From positions 37,626 through 101,625 of the forward strand of contig NZ_VTPU01000013.1 in assembly GCF_008274785.1 (NCBI RefSeq): a DNA stretch of 64,000 nucleotides, written 5' to 3'. This document shows, piece by piece, positions 19,189 through 33,617 of this stretch (the stretch's first letter is position 1; each line of letters begins with the position of its first letter). Position numbers and translations under genes: made by a program. Source of the stretch: Halomonas eurihalina. GTDB taxonomy: Bacteria; Pseudomonadota; Gammaproteobacteria; Pseudomonadales; Halomonadaceae. Below the pieces are notes generated by a model. The model ran no database searches. It was not told the origin of the DNA and saw nothing but the letters and a program-made list of their open reading frames with translations.

Positions 19189-20334
19189 TTGAGCAAACCC
19201 GCGATACTGGCCCTGGAAGATGGCAGTGTGTTTCATGGCACCGCCATTGGCGCCGATGGGCAAACCAGCGGTGAGGTGGTGTTCAATACGGCCATGACAG
19301 GCTACCAGGAGATCCTCACCGATCCGTCCTACAGCCGTCAGATCGTCACCCTGACCTATCCACACATTGGTAATACCGGCGTCAACAGCGAGGATGTGGA
19401 GTCTTCGAGCATCGCTGCCGCCGGGCTGGTGATTCGCGACCTGCCGCTGCTGGCCAGCAGTTTTCGTTGTGAGCAGTCGTTGTCAGATTATCTGGCGCAG
19501 CAGAACGTGCTGGGCATCGCCGATATCGATACCCGCCGGCTGACTCGCCTGCTGCGCGACAAGGGCTCCCAGAATGGCGCCATCCTGGCCGGCTCCGACG
19601 CCGAGGGCGAGGATGCCGAGGCGCGAGCCCTGGAAGCGGCCAGGGCCTTTCCCGGCCTGAAGGGCATGGATCTGGCCAAGGTCGTCTCCTGCGCCGAGCC
19701 CTATGAGTGGAGCGAAGGTGAGTGGACGCTGGGCAGCGGGTATGCCGATGTCTCTCAGGACGAGCGGCCCTATCACGTCGTCGCCTACGATTACGGGATG
19801 AAGCGCAACATCCTGCGCATGCTGGCCTCTCGGGGCTGCCGGCTGACCGTGGTGCCGGCCCAGACGCCGGCCGAGGAAGTGCTGGGGATGAACCCGGATG
19901 GCATCTTCCTTTCCAACGGTCCGGGAGACCCCGAGCCCTGCGACTACGCCATCAGCGCCATCCAGGCGTTTCTGGAGACCGAGATCCCGGTCTTCGGTAT
20001 TTGCCTTGGCCACCAGTTGCTGGCGCTGGCCAGCGGCGCACAAACGGTGAAGATGAGCCATGGCCACCATGGCGCCAATCATCCGGTACAGGATCTCGAT
20101 AGCGGCCGGGTGATGATCACCAGCCAGAACCATGGTTTCGCCGTCGAGGAATCCACCCTGCCCGATAACCTGCGCGCCATTCATCGTTCCTTGTTCGATG
20201 GCACCTTGCAGGGTATCGAGCGCACCGACCGCCCGGCGTTCAGCTTCCAGGGACACCCCGAGGCGAGTCCCGGCCCCAGGGACGTAGCTCCGCTGTTCGA
20301 CCGCTTCGTCGAGATGATGCGGCACCGGCGCTGA
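19189..20334 (+). CDS. carA: Carbamoyl-phosphate synthase, small (glutaminase) subunit
   Basis: Hydrolyses glutamine and channels ammonia to CarB for carbamoyl phosphate, the precursor of arginine and pyrimidines. 381 residues; N-terminal CPSase domain ([18 protein letters not shown]) and class I amidotransferase domain with nucleophile GICLGHQ and the HPE motif ([11 protein letters not shown]). Starts at TTG with GGAGG eight bases upstream. Expression is probably controlled by the leader with its terminator. carB follows 57 bp downstream. Confidence 0.98.
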   Translation: MSKPAILALEDGSVFHGTAIGADGQTSGEVVFNTAMTGYQEILTDPSYSRQIVTLTYPHIGNTGVNSEDVESSSIAAAGLVIRDLPLLASSFRCEQSLSDYLAQQNVLGIADIDTRRLTRLLRDKGSQNGAILAGSDAEGEDAEARALEAARAFPGLKGMDLAKVVSCAEPYEWSEGEWTLGSGYADVSQDERPYHVVAYDYGMKRNILRMLASRGCRLTVVPAQTPAEEVLGMNPDGIFLSNGPGDPEPCDYAISAIQAFLETEIPVFGICLGHQLLALASGAQTVKMSHGHHGANHPVQDLDSGRVMITSQNHGFAVEESTLPDNLRAIHRSLFDGTLQGIERTDRPAFSFQGHPEASPGPRDVAPLFDRFVEMMRHRR

Positions 20335-20391
20335 CGCCCGTACACGATCGATCGCCGCCCCTCGTCTGCCACTATTCTTGCGGGAAGCACC

Positions 20392-23618
<3,227 letters not shown>

Positions 23619-23622
<4 letters not shown>

Positions 23623-24095
23623 ACAAGGTTCCGATGACCGTCGTCGGCGAGCAGCGTCTTCGCGATGAGCTCGAACACCTCAAGAGTGAGGAACGGCCGA
23701 ATGTCATCGCCGCTATCGCCGAGGCGCGCGAACATGGCGATCTCAAGGAGAACGCCGAATATCATGCCGCTCGCGAGCAGCAGGGATTCATCGAAGGCCG
23801 GATTCAGGAGATCGAAGGCAAGCTCTCCAATGCGCAGGTCATCGATGTCACCAAGCTCCCCAAGACCGGCAAGGTGATCTTCGGGGTGACCGTGGAGCTG
23901 ATCAACCTGGAGAACGACGAGGAAGTGGCCTATCGCATCGTCGGCGAGGACGAGGCCGACATAAAGTCGGGTCGGATCTCCGTGACCTCGCCCATCGCCC
24001 GCGCCCTGATCGGCAAGGAAGAAGGCGAGACGGTGCTGGTGCGCACGCCTGGCGGCGATGTCGAGTACGAAATCTCGAGTGTCGAGCATCTCTGA
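23619..24095 (+). CDS. greA: Transcription elongation factor GreA
   Basis: Cleavage factor of 158 residues that rescues backtracked RNA polymerase. N-terminal coiled coil with the tip acidic residues ([25 protein letters not shown]) and C-terminal FKBP-like domain ([26 protein letters not shown]). Its ATG overlaps the carB stop (ATGA), implying translational coupling. Followed by a tandem repeat and a strong terminator. Confidence 0.97.
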
Positions 24096-24133
24096 GCTAC
24101 GAGCTACGAGCTACGAGCTACGAGCTACGAGCC
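24094..24133 (+). repeat. Tandem heptamer repeat (GAGCTAC) with an inverted outlier
   Basis: Five uninterrupted copies of GAGCTAC begin inside the greA stop codon and end in a partial copy. An inverted copy of CGAGCTACGA occurs at 24193-24202, beyond the terminator, so the outer sequences could pair around it. Copy number may vary between strains. Confidence 0.9.
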
Positions 24134-24139
24134 AACAGC

Positions 24140-24173
24140 AAAAAAAGCCCGCGGTCATGCCGCGGGCTTTTTT
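24140..24173. terminator. Bidirectional terminator between greA and yhbY
   Basis: GCCCGCGG, loop TCATG, CCGCGGGC, flanked by A-runs and six T. It serves both convergent genes. Confidence 0.95.
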
Positions 24174-24213
24174 GGGGTTCGCGTCTCGCTCTTCGTAGCT
24201 CGCCGCTTCAGAC

Positions 24214-24540
24214 TCATCGCCGCCCGTGATGCTCCTCGAAGCGCTTGATGTTGGAGAGCTTCGGGTTGACCTTGGGGTTGTGGCGATAGAGCAGGGCGAC
24301 CTTGCCGATCTTCTGGATCAGTTCGGCGCTGCTGGCGTCGAGCAGTTCGTCGATCATGGCGGCGCGGTCGTCGCGCTCGGGCAAGGCCAGCTTGACCTTG
24401 ATCAGCTCATGGTCGGTGAGGGCGCGGTCCAGTTCGGCGACCACTCCTTCGGATATCCCGTTCTCCGACACCGTGACCACGGGGTCGAGGTAATGGCCGA
24501 TGCTGCGGAATGCTTTCTTTTGTGCCTGTGACAAGCTCAT
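24214..24540 (-). CDS. yhbY: CRS1-YhbY-domain RNA-binding protein
   Basis: Small basic protein (108 residues) of the CRM/YhbY family, associated with pre-50S ribosome assembly. It starts MSLSQAQKKAFRSIGHYLDPVV and has the GXXG-type loop and LALPERDDRAAMIDELLDASSAELIQKIGKVALLYRHNP. Divergent from rlmE, another large-subunit rRNA maturation gene. The 180 bp divergent region shows no clear promoter. Confidence 0.93.
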   Translation of the reverse strand: MSLSQAQKKAFRSIGHYLDPVVTVSENGISEGVVAELDRALTDHELIKVKLALPERDDRAAMIDELLDASSAELIQKIGKVALLYRHNPKVNPKLSNIKRFEEHHGRR

Positions 24541-24720
24541 GGTATCTTGATTCTTCCCGGTTGGCGCGCTGCGCGTATGGTACGGCGTATCGCGTCGCGG
24601 CGAAACCGCCGCGTCTCGTTATCGCTCTGAACCGCCGGGCCCGCAGGTCAGTACCTCGTCCCAGGTCATTGCGGAATTCGCTCGACCGCCCGACATCCAG
24701 ATCATTCTACAGGTGATGCC

Positions 24721-25398
24721 GTGGCATCTTCCCATGATTCTCGCCCGAAAGACGCTCGCGCCAAAGGCGCTGGTCGGCGCGGTGCCCAAAAGCCTCGTAC
24801 CGGCTGGATGAAAGAGCACTTCGATGATCGTTATGTCCAGCAGAGCTGGCAGGACGGTTACCGTAGCAGGGCCAGTTACAAGCTGCTGGCGCTTGATGAG
24901 AAGGACAAGCTGTTGCGTGCCGGCATGACGGTGATCGATCTCGGCGCTGCGCCCGGTGGGTGGAGCCAGGTTGCCGCGGAGAAAGTCGGTGATGAGGGCC
25001 GGGTGATCGCTTCCGACATTCTTGAGATGGACGCCTTGGCCGGTGTCGATTTCGTGCAGGGTGATTTTACCGAGGACAGCGTGCTCGAGGAGATTCTGGC
25101 GCGGCTCGAGAATCGCCCGGTGGACCTTGTGATGTCGGACATGGCCCCCAATATGAGTGGTATGGCGGCTATCGATCAGCCCCAGGCCATGTATTTGGTG
25201 GAATTGGCCCTGGACCTGGCGCGCCAGACCCTGTCGCCCGGTGGCGTTTTCCTGGCCAAGGTGTTCCAGGGCGAAGGGTTCGAGGCCTACCTGAAGGAGC
25301 TGCGTGGCGGTTTCAAGCGGGTGGTGACGCGCAAGCCTGAGGCGTCACGGGCAAGGTCCCGTGAGGTTTATCTGCTGGCGGAAGGTTTTCGTGGCTGA
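24721..25398 (+). CDS. rlmE: 23S rRNA 2'-O-ribose U2552 methyltransferase
   Basis: FtsJ/RrmJ-type SAM enzyme, 225 residues, that methylates U2552 in the A-loop during late 50S assembly. SAM-binding motif [15 protein letters not shown], and catalytic tetrad elements Lys in YKLL, Asp in SDMAPNMSG, Lys in [10 protein letters not shown] and Glu in REVYLLA. Starts at GTG with AGG seven bases upstream. Upstream of ftsH, the conserved order. Confidence 0.96.
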   Translation: MASSHDSRPKDARAKGAGRRGAQKPRTGWMKEHFDDRYVQQSWQDGYRSRASYKLLALDEKDKLLRAGMTVIDLGAAPGGWSQVAAEKVGDEGRVIASDILEMDALAGVDFVQGDFTEDSVLEEILARLENRPVDLVMSDMAPNMSGMAAIDQPQAMYLVELALDLARQTLSPGGVFLAKVFQGEGFEAYLKELRGGFKRVVTRKPEASRARSREVYLLAEGFRG

Positions 25399-25614
25399 GC
25401 CGGCCCTGGCGGGGTGGCTCAGCCACGGGGTATGACAATCTGCCCATAGGCTGGGGCTAACAGTGCGATGCCGGACAAGGCGGCGCAAGTATGCCACAGT
25501 GGGCAGCAATGGAGTGGACCGTGTCCGCATCCTGGCTGAACATGTGTCCCTGATGTAGTGTCGAAGCACTAAGACGCATTCGGCCGACGGATTCTTGCAA
25601 TTGAGGGTAGTCCC

Positions 25615-27594
<1,980 letters not shown>

Positions 27595-27624
27595 CCCCGG
27601 CGGCGCCCGTCTCCGTTGATCTCG

Positions 27625-27647
27625 AGGCGCCCTGCGGGGCGCCTTTG
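27625..27647 (+). terminator. Possible terminator between ftsH and folP
   Basis: AGGCGCCC, loop TGCG, GGGCGCCT, followed by only TTG. The stem is strong but the T-tract is short. Confidence 0.45.
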
Positions 27648-27685
27648 CCGTCGAGGGCTCCGGCCCGATGTTGTCCAGGACGATG

Positions 27686-28549
27686 ATGCAGACCACGACT
27701 TTGAAACCCCTGCAGTGCGGTCGCCACCGGCTCGATCTTTCCTTCCCTCATGTGATGGGGATTCTCAACGTCACGCCCGACTCCTTTTCTGATGGCGGGC
27801 ACCATGTCGCCCTGGATGACGCCTTGGCGCGTGCCGAGCAGATGCTTGCCGAGGGCGCGGCGATCATCGATGTGGGCGGAGAATCGACGCGCCCCGGGGC
27901 GGCCGAGGTATCGGTTCAGCAGGAACTGGATCGAGTGATACCGGTGGTGGAAACGCTGAGCCGTGAACTCGATGCTCTGGTGTCGGTGGACACCAGTACC
28001 CCGGAGGTGATGCGTGAAGCGGCCAACGCCGGGGCCGGCATGCTCAACGATGTCCGCAATCTGCGCCGTGATGGTGCGATGAGGGCTGCCGCTGCCACCG
28101 GGCTGCCGGTGTGTCTGATGCATATGCTTGGCGAGCCGGGCGACATGCAGGACGCGCCGCACTATGATCGACCCGTGGAAGAGGCCGTGGCCGAATTCCT
28201 CGAGGCACGAGTGGCCGCTTGCGAGGCGTCGGGACTGCGCCGCGAGCGCTTGTTGATCGATCCCGGATTTGGCTTTGCCAAGACCGTCGAGCACAATCTA
28301 CGTCTTCTCAAATACATGGATCGCTTGACCTCGCTGGAGCTGCCCATCCTGGTGGGCATGTCACGCAAGAGCATGATCGGCAAGGTGCTCGAGCGGCCGG
28401 TGGAGGAGCGTCTCGCCGGTGGGCTGGCATTATCCGCTCTGGCCGTGGAGCGAGGCGCACGCATCCTACGCGTGCATGATGTGGGGCCCCACGTGGACGC
28501 GGTGAACATGGCCTGGGCCGTACTCAAGGAAGGTTGCGATAATGACTAG
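27686..28549 (+). CDS. folP: Dihydropteroate synthase
   Basis: Folate enzyme joining p-aminobenzoate to dihydropterin pyrophosphate; the sulfonamide target. TIM barrel of 287 residues with [31 protein letters not shown] and the pterin-site block [17 protein letters not shown]. Start ambiguous: ATGs at 27668, 27683 and 27686 are in frame; 27686 is chosen for AGGA about six bases upstream. It overlaps glmM by eight bases. Confidence 0.95.
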   Translation: MQTTTLKPLQCGRHRLDLSFPHVMGILNVTPDSFSDGGHHVALDDALARAEQMLAEGAAIIDVGGESTRPGAAEVSVQQELDRVIPVVETLSRELDALVSVDTSTPEVMREAANAGAGMLNDVRNLRRDGAMRAAAATGLPVCLMHMLGEPGDMQDAPHYDRPVEEAVAEFLEARVAACEASGLRRERLLIDPGFGFAKTVEHNLRLLKYMDRLTSLELPILVGMSRKSMIGKVLERPVEERLAGGLALSALAVERGARILRVHDVGPHVDAVNMAWAVLKEGCDND

Positions 28550-29891
28550 ACGCTATTTTGGTACCGATGGCATTCGCGGCACCGTCGGTGAAGCGCCTAT
28601 CACCGCAGACTTCATGTTAAAGTTGGGGTGGGCCACTGGTCGGGTGCTGACGCGCGAATCTGGTCATGCCAAGGTGTTGATCGGTAAGGACACGCGGATT
28701 TCCGGCTACATGTTCGAGTCGGCGCTGGAGGCCGGACTGTCCGCCGCCGGCGTCGATGTCATCTTGCTCGGTCCGATGCCGACACCGGGCATCGCCTACT
28801 TGACGCGGACTTTCCGGGCCGATGCCGGTATCGTCATCTCGGCGTCCCACAACGCCTTCGCCGACAATGGCATCAAGTTCTTCTCCGCCGAGGGCGTCAA
28901 GCTGGCCGACGCCGTCGAGGAGCGCATCGAGGCAATGCTCGACGAGCCCTTGACCACGGTGGCGCCACATGAGCTGGGCAAGGCCCGGCGGGTGGACGAT
29001 GCTGCCGGCCGCTATATCGAGTTCTGCAAGTCGACCATTCCCGACCGGGTCAACCTGCATGGCTTGCGGATGGTCGTCGACTGCGCCCATGGCGCCACCT
29101 ACCACATCGCGCCCAGCGTGTTCCGCGAGCTGGGCGCCGACGTCAGCCTGATCGGTGCCAATCCAGACGGGCTCAATATCAACCATGAGGTCGGCTCCAC
29201 TCAGCCGGCGGCACTGCGGGCGGCGGTTATCCGCGAAGGTGCCGATCTGGGGGTGGCCTTCGACGGTGATGGCGACCGCGTCCTGCTGGTGGATGCCGAT
29301 GGTCGCGAGGTCGATGGTGACGACATCCTCTACATCATCGCCCGGGACCGCCACGCTCGAGGCGAGCTCGGAGGCGGGGTCGTGGGAACCCTGATGAGCA
29401 ATTTCGGCCTGGCCGCGGCGCTGGAAACGCTGGATGTGCCCTTCGAGCGCGCCAAGGTCGGCGATCGTTACGTCATGGAGCGACTGGCCGCGAACGGTTG
29501 GCAGCTGGGAGGCGAGTCCTCGGGGCACATCGTCTGCGGCCATGTGCAGACCACGGGTGACGGCATCGTGTCGGCCCTTCAGGTGTTGTCGGTGATGGCG
29601 CGTGAGGGGCGGGCGCTGGGCGAGTTGCTAGAGGGCCTCGAGAAAGCGCCCCAGGCGTTGATCAATGTGCGCCTGACGCCGGGCACCGACGCTCGGGCCC
29701 TGATGGAAGACACTGCTTTGCAGGAAGCGGTATCCGCCATGGAAACCGAGCTGGAGGGGCAGGGGCGCGTGTTGCTTCGCCCCTCGGGAACCGAGCCGCT
29801 GATCCGTGTCATGGTCGAGGGGCGCCCCCATCTGGATGTTCAGTCTCTGGCACGTCGCCTGGCCGATGATGTCGAGAGCATGTTGTCTTGA
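28542..29891 (+). CDS. glmM: Phosphoglucosamine mutase
   Basis: Converts glucosamine-6-phosphate to glucosamine-1-phosphate for peptidoglycan and LPS. 449 residues, alpha-D-phosphohexomutase fold. Phosphoserine loop [17 protein letters not shown], metal loop FDGDGDR, sugar loop GGESSGH and phosphate-binding [12 protein letters not shown]. Coupled to folP by overlap. Conserved order ftsH-folP-glmM-tpiA-secG. Confidence 0.98.
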   Translation: MTRRYFGTDGIRGTVGEAPITADFMLKLGWATGRVLTRESGHAKVLIGKDTRISGYMFESALEAGLSAAGVDVILLGPMPTPGIAYLTRTFRADAGIVISASHNAFADNGIKFFSAEGVKLADAVEERIEAMLDEPLTTVAPHELGKARRVDDAAGRYIEFCKSTIPDRVNLHGLRMVVDCAHGATYHIAPSVFRELGADVSLIGANPDGLNINHEVGSTQPAALRAAVIREGADLGVAFDGDGDRVLLVDADGREVDGDDILYIIARDRHARGELGGGVVGTLMSNFGLAAALETLDVPFERAKVGDRYVMERLAANGWQLGGESSGHIVCGHVQTTGDGIVSALQVLSVMAREGRALGELLEGLEKAPQALINVRLTPGTDARALMEDTALQEAVSAMETELEGQGRVLLRPSGTEPLIRVMVEGRPHLDVQSLARRLADDVESMLS

Positions 29892-29939
29892 CAATGGCGC
29901 TCCTATACCATTTCGGCCCACCTTGAAAGAGGATGTCGC

Positions 29940-30689
29940 ATGCCTATGCCGCTGATCGCCGGCAACTGGAAGATGAACGGTTCCCTGAACCTGGTCGAGT
30001 CCTTTGGCCAGGCGCTCACCGATGCCGACCTGCCGTCGCACCTCGAGGTCGCGTTGATGGTGCCCTTTCCCTATCTGGAATCTGCCTCGCGTGCCTTGGC
30101 CGGTTCTCGGGCCGCCCTGGGAGCACAAACGCTCAGTGACCAGCCTTCCGGTGCCTTCACCGGTGAGGTGAGTGGCGAGATGCTGCGTGAGGTCGGCGCG
30201 AGCCTGGTGTTGGTCGGTCATTCCGAGCGGCGTACGCTGTTCGGTGAAGATGACTCGGCGGTGCTGGCTCGCGTGCGTCGCGCACTGGAGGCCGGACTCA
30301 CGCCGGTGCTGTGCCTGGGCGAGACCCTCGAGGAGCGTGATGCCGAGCGCGGCGAGGAGGTAGTGATCGGCCAGTTGGAAGCGGTGCTGGATGGCCTGGA
30401 AGCCGAGCAGCGCCGCCGACTGATCATTGCCTACGAGCCAGTCTGGGCCATTGGTACCGGTCGTACCGCGACCCCCGAACAGGCGCAGGCGATTCACGCC
30501 GCGCTCCGCCGCCGCCTCGCTCGCTACGGTGACGGTCTCGCTGAAGGGACTCAGTTGCTGTACGGCGGTAGCATGAAGGCCGATAATGCCGCCGAGCTAT
30601 TGGCCCAGCCGGATATCGACGGCGGCCTGGTAGGCGGTGCCTCCCTCAAGATCGATGATTTCCTAGCCATTTGTCAGTCAGCAGGTTGA
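29940..30689 (+). CDS. tpiA: Triosephosphate isomerase
   Basis: Glycolytic isomerase of 249 residues. AGNWKMNG (catalytic Lys), GHSERR (catalytic His), YEPVWAIGTGRTAT (catalytic Glu and flexible loop) and LLYGGSMKADNA (phosphate site) are all present. AGAGGA lies six bases before the ATG. secG begins four bases after its stop. Confidence 0.98.
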   Translation: MPMPLIAGNWKMNGSLNLVESFGQALTDADLPSHLEVALMVPFPYLESASRALAGSRAALGAQTLSDQPSGAFTGEVSGEMLREVGASLVLVGHSERRTLFGEDDSAVLARVRRALEAGLTPVLCLGETLEERDAERGEEVVIGQLEAVLDGLEAEQRRRLIIAYEPVWAIGTGRTATPEQAQAIHAALRRRLARYGDGLAEGTQLLYGGSMKADNAAELLAQPDIDGGLVGGASLKIDDFLAICQSAG

Positions 30690-30693
30690 ATCC

Positions 30694-31056
30694 ATGCAAG
30701 TTGCCATTCTCATGATCCATGTGGCGATCGCTATCGCCCTGGTCGCCTTGATCCTGCTGCAGCAGGGTAAGGGCGCCGATGCCGGCGCCTCCTTCGGTGG
30801 TGGTGCCTCTCAGACTGTGTTCGGTTCTCGCGGCAGCGGCAGCTTCCTGTCTCGCGCGACCGCCGTGCTGGCGGCGGCCTTTTTCGCCACCTCCCTGGCC
30901 CTGGCGTACTTCGCGTCCCAGGCGGGCGAGGCGCCGGAAGCAGCGGGTATCCCTGATGCCAAGGTGATCGAACAACAAAGTGCCGAGCCAACCCTTGACG
31001 AAAGCTCCAATGGTGCGGATAATGCAGCGCCAGTGCTGGAGGAGGGCGGCAACTAA
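30694..31056 (+). CDS. secG: Protein translocase subunit SecG
   Basis: Small SecYEG component, 120 residues. Two membrane helices (ILMIHVAIAIALVALILLQQGKGADAGASFGGG and ATAVLAAAFFATSLALAYFA) flank the conserved GSRGSGSFLSRAT loop. The C-terminal tail is acidic and Ala/Glu-rich. Followed by tRNA genes, as in many gammaproteobacteria. Confidence 0.95.
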   Translation: MQVAILMIHVAIAIALVALILLQQGKGADAGASFGGGASQTVFGSRGSGSFLSRATAVLAAAFFATSLALAYFASQAGEAPEAAGIPDAKVIEQQSAEPTLDESSNGADNAAPVLEEGGN

Positions 31057-31085
31057 AGCCCTTGTTATTCCAGCCGTCCCCTGAT

Positions 31086-31172
31086 GCCGAAGTGGTGGAA
31101 TTGGTAGACACGCTATCTTGAGGGGGTAGTGACCTTACGGTCGTGCGGGTTCAAGTCCCGCCTTCGGCACCA
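31086..31172 (+). tRNA. tRNA-Leu (anticodon GAG)
   Basis: 87 nt including encoded CCA. Acceptor GCCGAAG/CTTCGGC, a long variable arm as expected for class II tRNA, T-loop GGTTCAAGTCC, and anticodon loop CTTGAGG with GAG at 31120-31122. Close to E. coli tRNA-Leu(GAG). Confidence 0.97.
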
Positions 31173-31223
31173 TCTGAAACCGACACGGTGAGACGCCTCG
31201 CCAAGCTGTCGGCCTCAGTAGCA

Positions 31224-31283
31224 GGATTGGCAAGACGGTAGCATTGTAGCTTGACGCTAATAGGGTTCGAGCATACAATCACC
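31224..31283 (+). pseudogene. tRNA-like remnant between tRNA-Leu and initiator tRNA
   Basis: About 60 nt with tRNA-like order but too short: GATTG near the 5' end can pair with CAATC followed by ACC; a D-arm-like GGCAAGACGGTAGC; TAG-loop-CTA; and GGGTTCGAGC resembling a T-loop. Stems are broken, so it is unlikely to fold as a working tRNA. Confidence 0.3.
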
Positions 31284-31295
31284 GGCCTAGATTGA

Positions 31296-31372
<77 letters not shown>

Positions 31373-31441
31373 TCTTCCTGGCAGGCATGCAGAGATGTTA
31401 GGGGCATGCCAAAGAGCCGAAGTGGTATACAGGTTTCTTGT

Positions 31442-31470
31442 AAAAGCCCCTTCCTGCGAAGGGGCTTTTT
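31442..31470 (+). terminator. Intrinsic terminator after the tRNA genes
   Basis: AAAAGCCCCTTC, loop CTGC, GAAGGGGCTTTTT. Strong stem and T-run, separating secG-tRNA from the rimP operon. Confidence 0.93.
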
Positions 31471-31593
31471 GTTAGCGGCCAGCCTGTCGGTCGAAATCGG
31501 CCGGCTGTCCCGAGGCAACGCCAATCAGCCACCTGACTTTCCTGTTCACTCCTGGCCAGGTGCCTGATGCAACGGCTGTAGGAGCATTCTTCC

Positions 31594-32055
31594 ATGGCAA
31601 CCAAGGATACCGCGCTGAAGACGCTGATCGAACCAGTGGTAACGGCCATGGGCTTCGAGCTCTGGGGTATCGATTATCTGTCTCAGGGCAAGCACTCACG
31701 GTTGGTGATCTTCATCGATCATGCGCAAGGCGTGGGCGTGGATGATTGCGCCGATATCAGCCGCCAGGTCAGTGCGGTGCTGGATGTCGAGGACCCCATT
31801 GCCGGGGAGTATCGGCTCGAGGTGTCGTCGCCCGGGATGGATCGGCCGTTGTTCACTCTCGAACAGTTCGAGCGTTATGCGGGCCACACCGTGGCCGTGA
31901 AATTGCGTACGCCGTTCGACGGGCGACGCAAGTTCCAGGGGCTGCTGGCCGGTATTGAAGGCGACGAGGTGCTGTTGCAACTCGACGGCGAGGAATATTG
32001 CTTTCCCATCGAGAGCATCGATCAGGCACGCATCGTTCCTCGGTTCGATGGGTGA
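31594..32055 (+). CDS. rimP: Ribosome maturation factor RimP
   Basis: 30S assembly factor of 153 residues. N-terminal alpha/beta domain (LIEPVVTAMGFELWGIDYLSQGKHSRLVIFID) and C-terminal SH3-like domain, joined by the family block YRLEVSSPGMDRPLF. AGGAG lies nine bases before the ATG. First gene of rimP-nusA-infB-rbfA-truB-rpsO-pnp. Confidence 0.96.
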   Translation: MATKDTALKTLIEPVVTAMGFELWGIDYLSQGKHSRLVIFIDHAQGVGVDDCADISRQVSAVLDVEDPIAGEYRLEVSSPGMDRPLFTLEQFERYAGHTVAVKLRTPFDGRRKFQGLLAGIEGDEVLLQLDGEEYCFPIESIDQARIVPRFDG

Positions 32056-32095
32056 TGTTGATGCAAAAGGACGGGTTTTCTGGCGAGGCTAAGTC

Positions 32096-33589
32096 ATGAG
32101 TAAAGAGATTCTGGCGGTCGTCGATGCGATCTCCAACGAGAAGGGGGTCCCCCGCGAGGTGATCTTCGAGGCCGTCGAGGCCGCGCTGGCCAGCGCGTCT
32201 CGCAAGCGCTTCGAGGACGAGGAAGCCAGTGTGCGCGTGCATATCGACCGCTACACCGGCGACTACGAGACCTTCCGGCGTTGGGAGGTGGTAGAAGACG
32301 ACGACTTCGATGGACCGGATGCCCAGATCAAGCTCTCTTTCGCCGAGCGTCGTGATCCACCGCTGGGCCTGGGTGATGTGGTCGAAGAACGGATCGAGAA
32401 TGCCGTCTTCGGTCGGATCGCGGCCCAGACCGCCAAGCAGGTCATCGTGCAGAAGGTTCGCGAGGCCGAGCGCGCCGAGGTCGTGAACCTCTATGCCGAG
32501 CGCGAAGGCGAACTGGTGGCTGGCATTGTCAAGAAGACGACACGCGATGGGCTGATCATTGACCTGGGTGACAACGCCGAGGCGTTTCTGCCGCGCAGCG
32601 AGATGATTCCCGGCGAGCGCTACCGCATGAACGAGCGGGTACGTGCCTTGCTGACCAAGGTCGATCCCGAGGCGCGTGGCGCTCAGTTGATCCTGTCCCG
32701 GACCTGTCCGGAACTGATCATCGAGTTGTTCAAGATCGAGGTGCCCGAGATTGCCGAGCAGCTCATCGAAATCAAGGGTGCGGCCCGGGACCCCGGGTCG
32801 CGCGCCAAGATCGCGGTCAAGACCAATGACCGACGTATCGATCCTGTGGGCGCCTGCGTCGGCATGCGCGGCTCGCGGGTCCAGGCAGTCTCCACCGAGC
32901 TGCAGAACGAGCGGGTGGATATCGTGCTGTGGGACGACAATCCGGCCCAATTGGTCATCAATGCCATGGCGCCGGCGGATGTCGCCTCTATCCTTGTCGA
33001 TGAAGACGCCCATGCCATGGACGTGGCTGTCGCCGAGGACAATCTGGCCCAGGCCATCGGCCGCAGCGGTCAGAACGTGCGTTTGGCCTCAGAGCTTACC
33101 GGCTGGCGTCTGAACGTCATGACCGAGGTTGAGGCTGAAAACAAGCGCGACCAGGAAATCGATAGTCTGGTCGAGCACTTTATTCAGCATCTGGACATCG
33201 ACGACGACGTGGCTCGTCTGTTGGTCGAAGAGGGCTTCACCTCGCTTGAAGAGGTCGCCTATGTCCCGGTGGAAGAAATGTTGGAGATCGATGAGTTCGA
33301 TGAAGATCTCATCGAGGAGCTGCGCGCTCGCGCCAAGGACGAGTTGTTGAACCTGGCGATCGCCTCCGAGGAAGAACTCGATGGCGCCCAGCCGGCCGAC
33401 GACCTGCTGGCGATGGACGGCATGGAGCGCCACTTGGCCTTCATCCTGGCCAGTCGGGGCATCGTCACCATGGAGGACCTTGCCGAACAGTCCGTCGATG
33501 ATCTGACCGATATCGAGGAACTGGACGACGAGCGCGCCGCGTCACTGATCATGACCGCCCGCGCGCCATGGTTCGAGAGCGAACAGTAA
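32096..33589 (+). CDS. nusA: Transcription termination/antitermination factor NusA
   Basis: RNA polymerase-associated factor of 497 residues that controls pausing, termination and rrn antitermination. N-terminal polymerase-binding domain, S1 domain ([29 protein letters not shown]), KH domains ([31 protein letters not shown]) and two acidic C-terminal repeats (about 365-495) as in E. coli. Second gene of the operon. Confidence 0.98.
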   Translation: MSKEILAVVDAISNEKGVPREVIFEAVEAALASASRKRFEDEEASVRVHIDRYTGDYETFRRWEVVEDDDFDGPDAQIKLSFAERRDPPLGLGDVVEERIENAVFGRIAAQTAKQVIVQKVREAERAEVVNLYAEREGELVAGIVKKTTRDGLIIDLGDNAEAFLPRSEMIPGERYRMNERVRALLTKVDPEARGAQLILSRTCPELIIELFKIEVPEIAEQLIEIKGAARDPGSRAKIAVKTNDRRIDPVGACVGMRGSRVQAVSTELQNERVDIVLWDDNPAQLVINAMAPADVASILVDEDAHAMDVAVAEDNLAQAIGRSGQNVRLASELTGWRLNVMTEVEAENKRDQEIDSLVEHFIQHLDIDDDVARLLVEEGFTSLEEVAYVPVEEMLEIDEFDEDLIEELRARAKDELLNLAIASEEELDGAQPADDLLAMDGMERHLAFILASRGIVTMEDLAEQSVDDLTDIEELDDERAASLIMTARAPWFESEQ

Positions 33590-33617
33590 TACGGGTCACG
33601 GGCTGAGGAGGGTCGTA

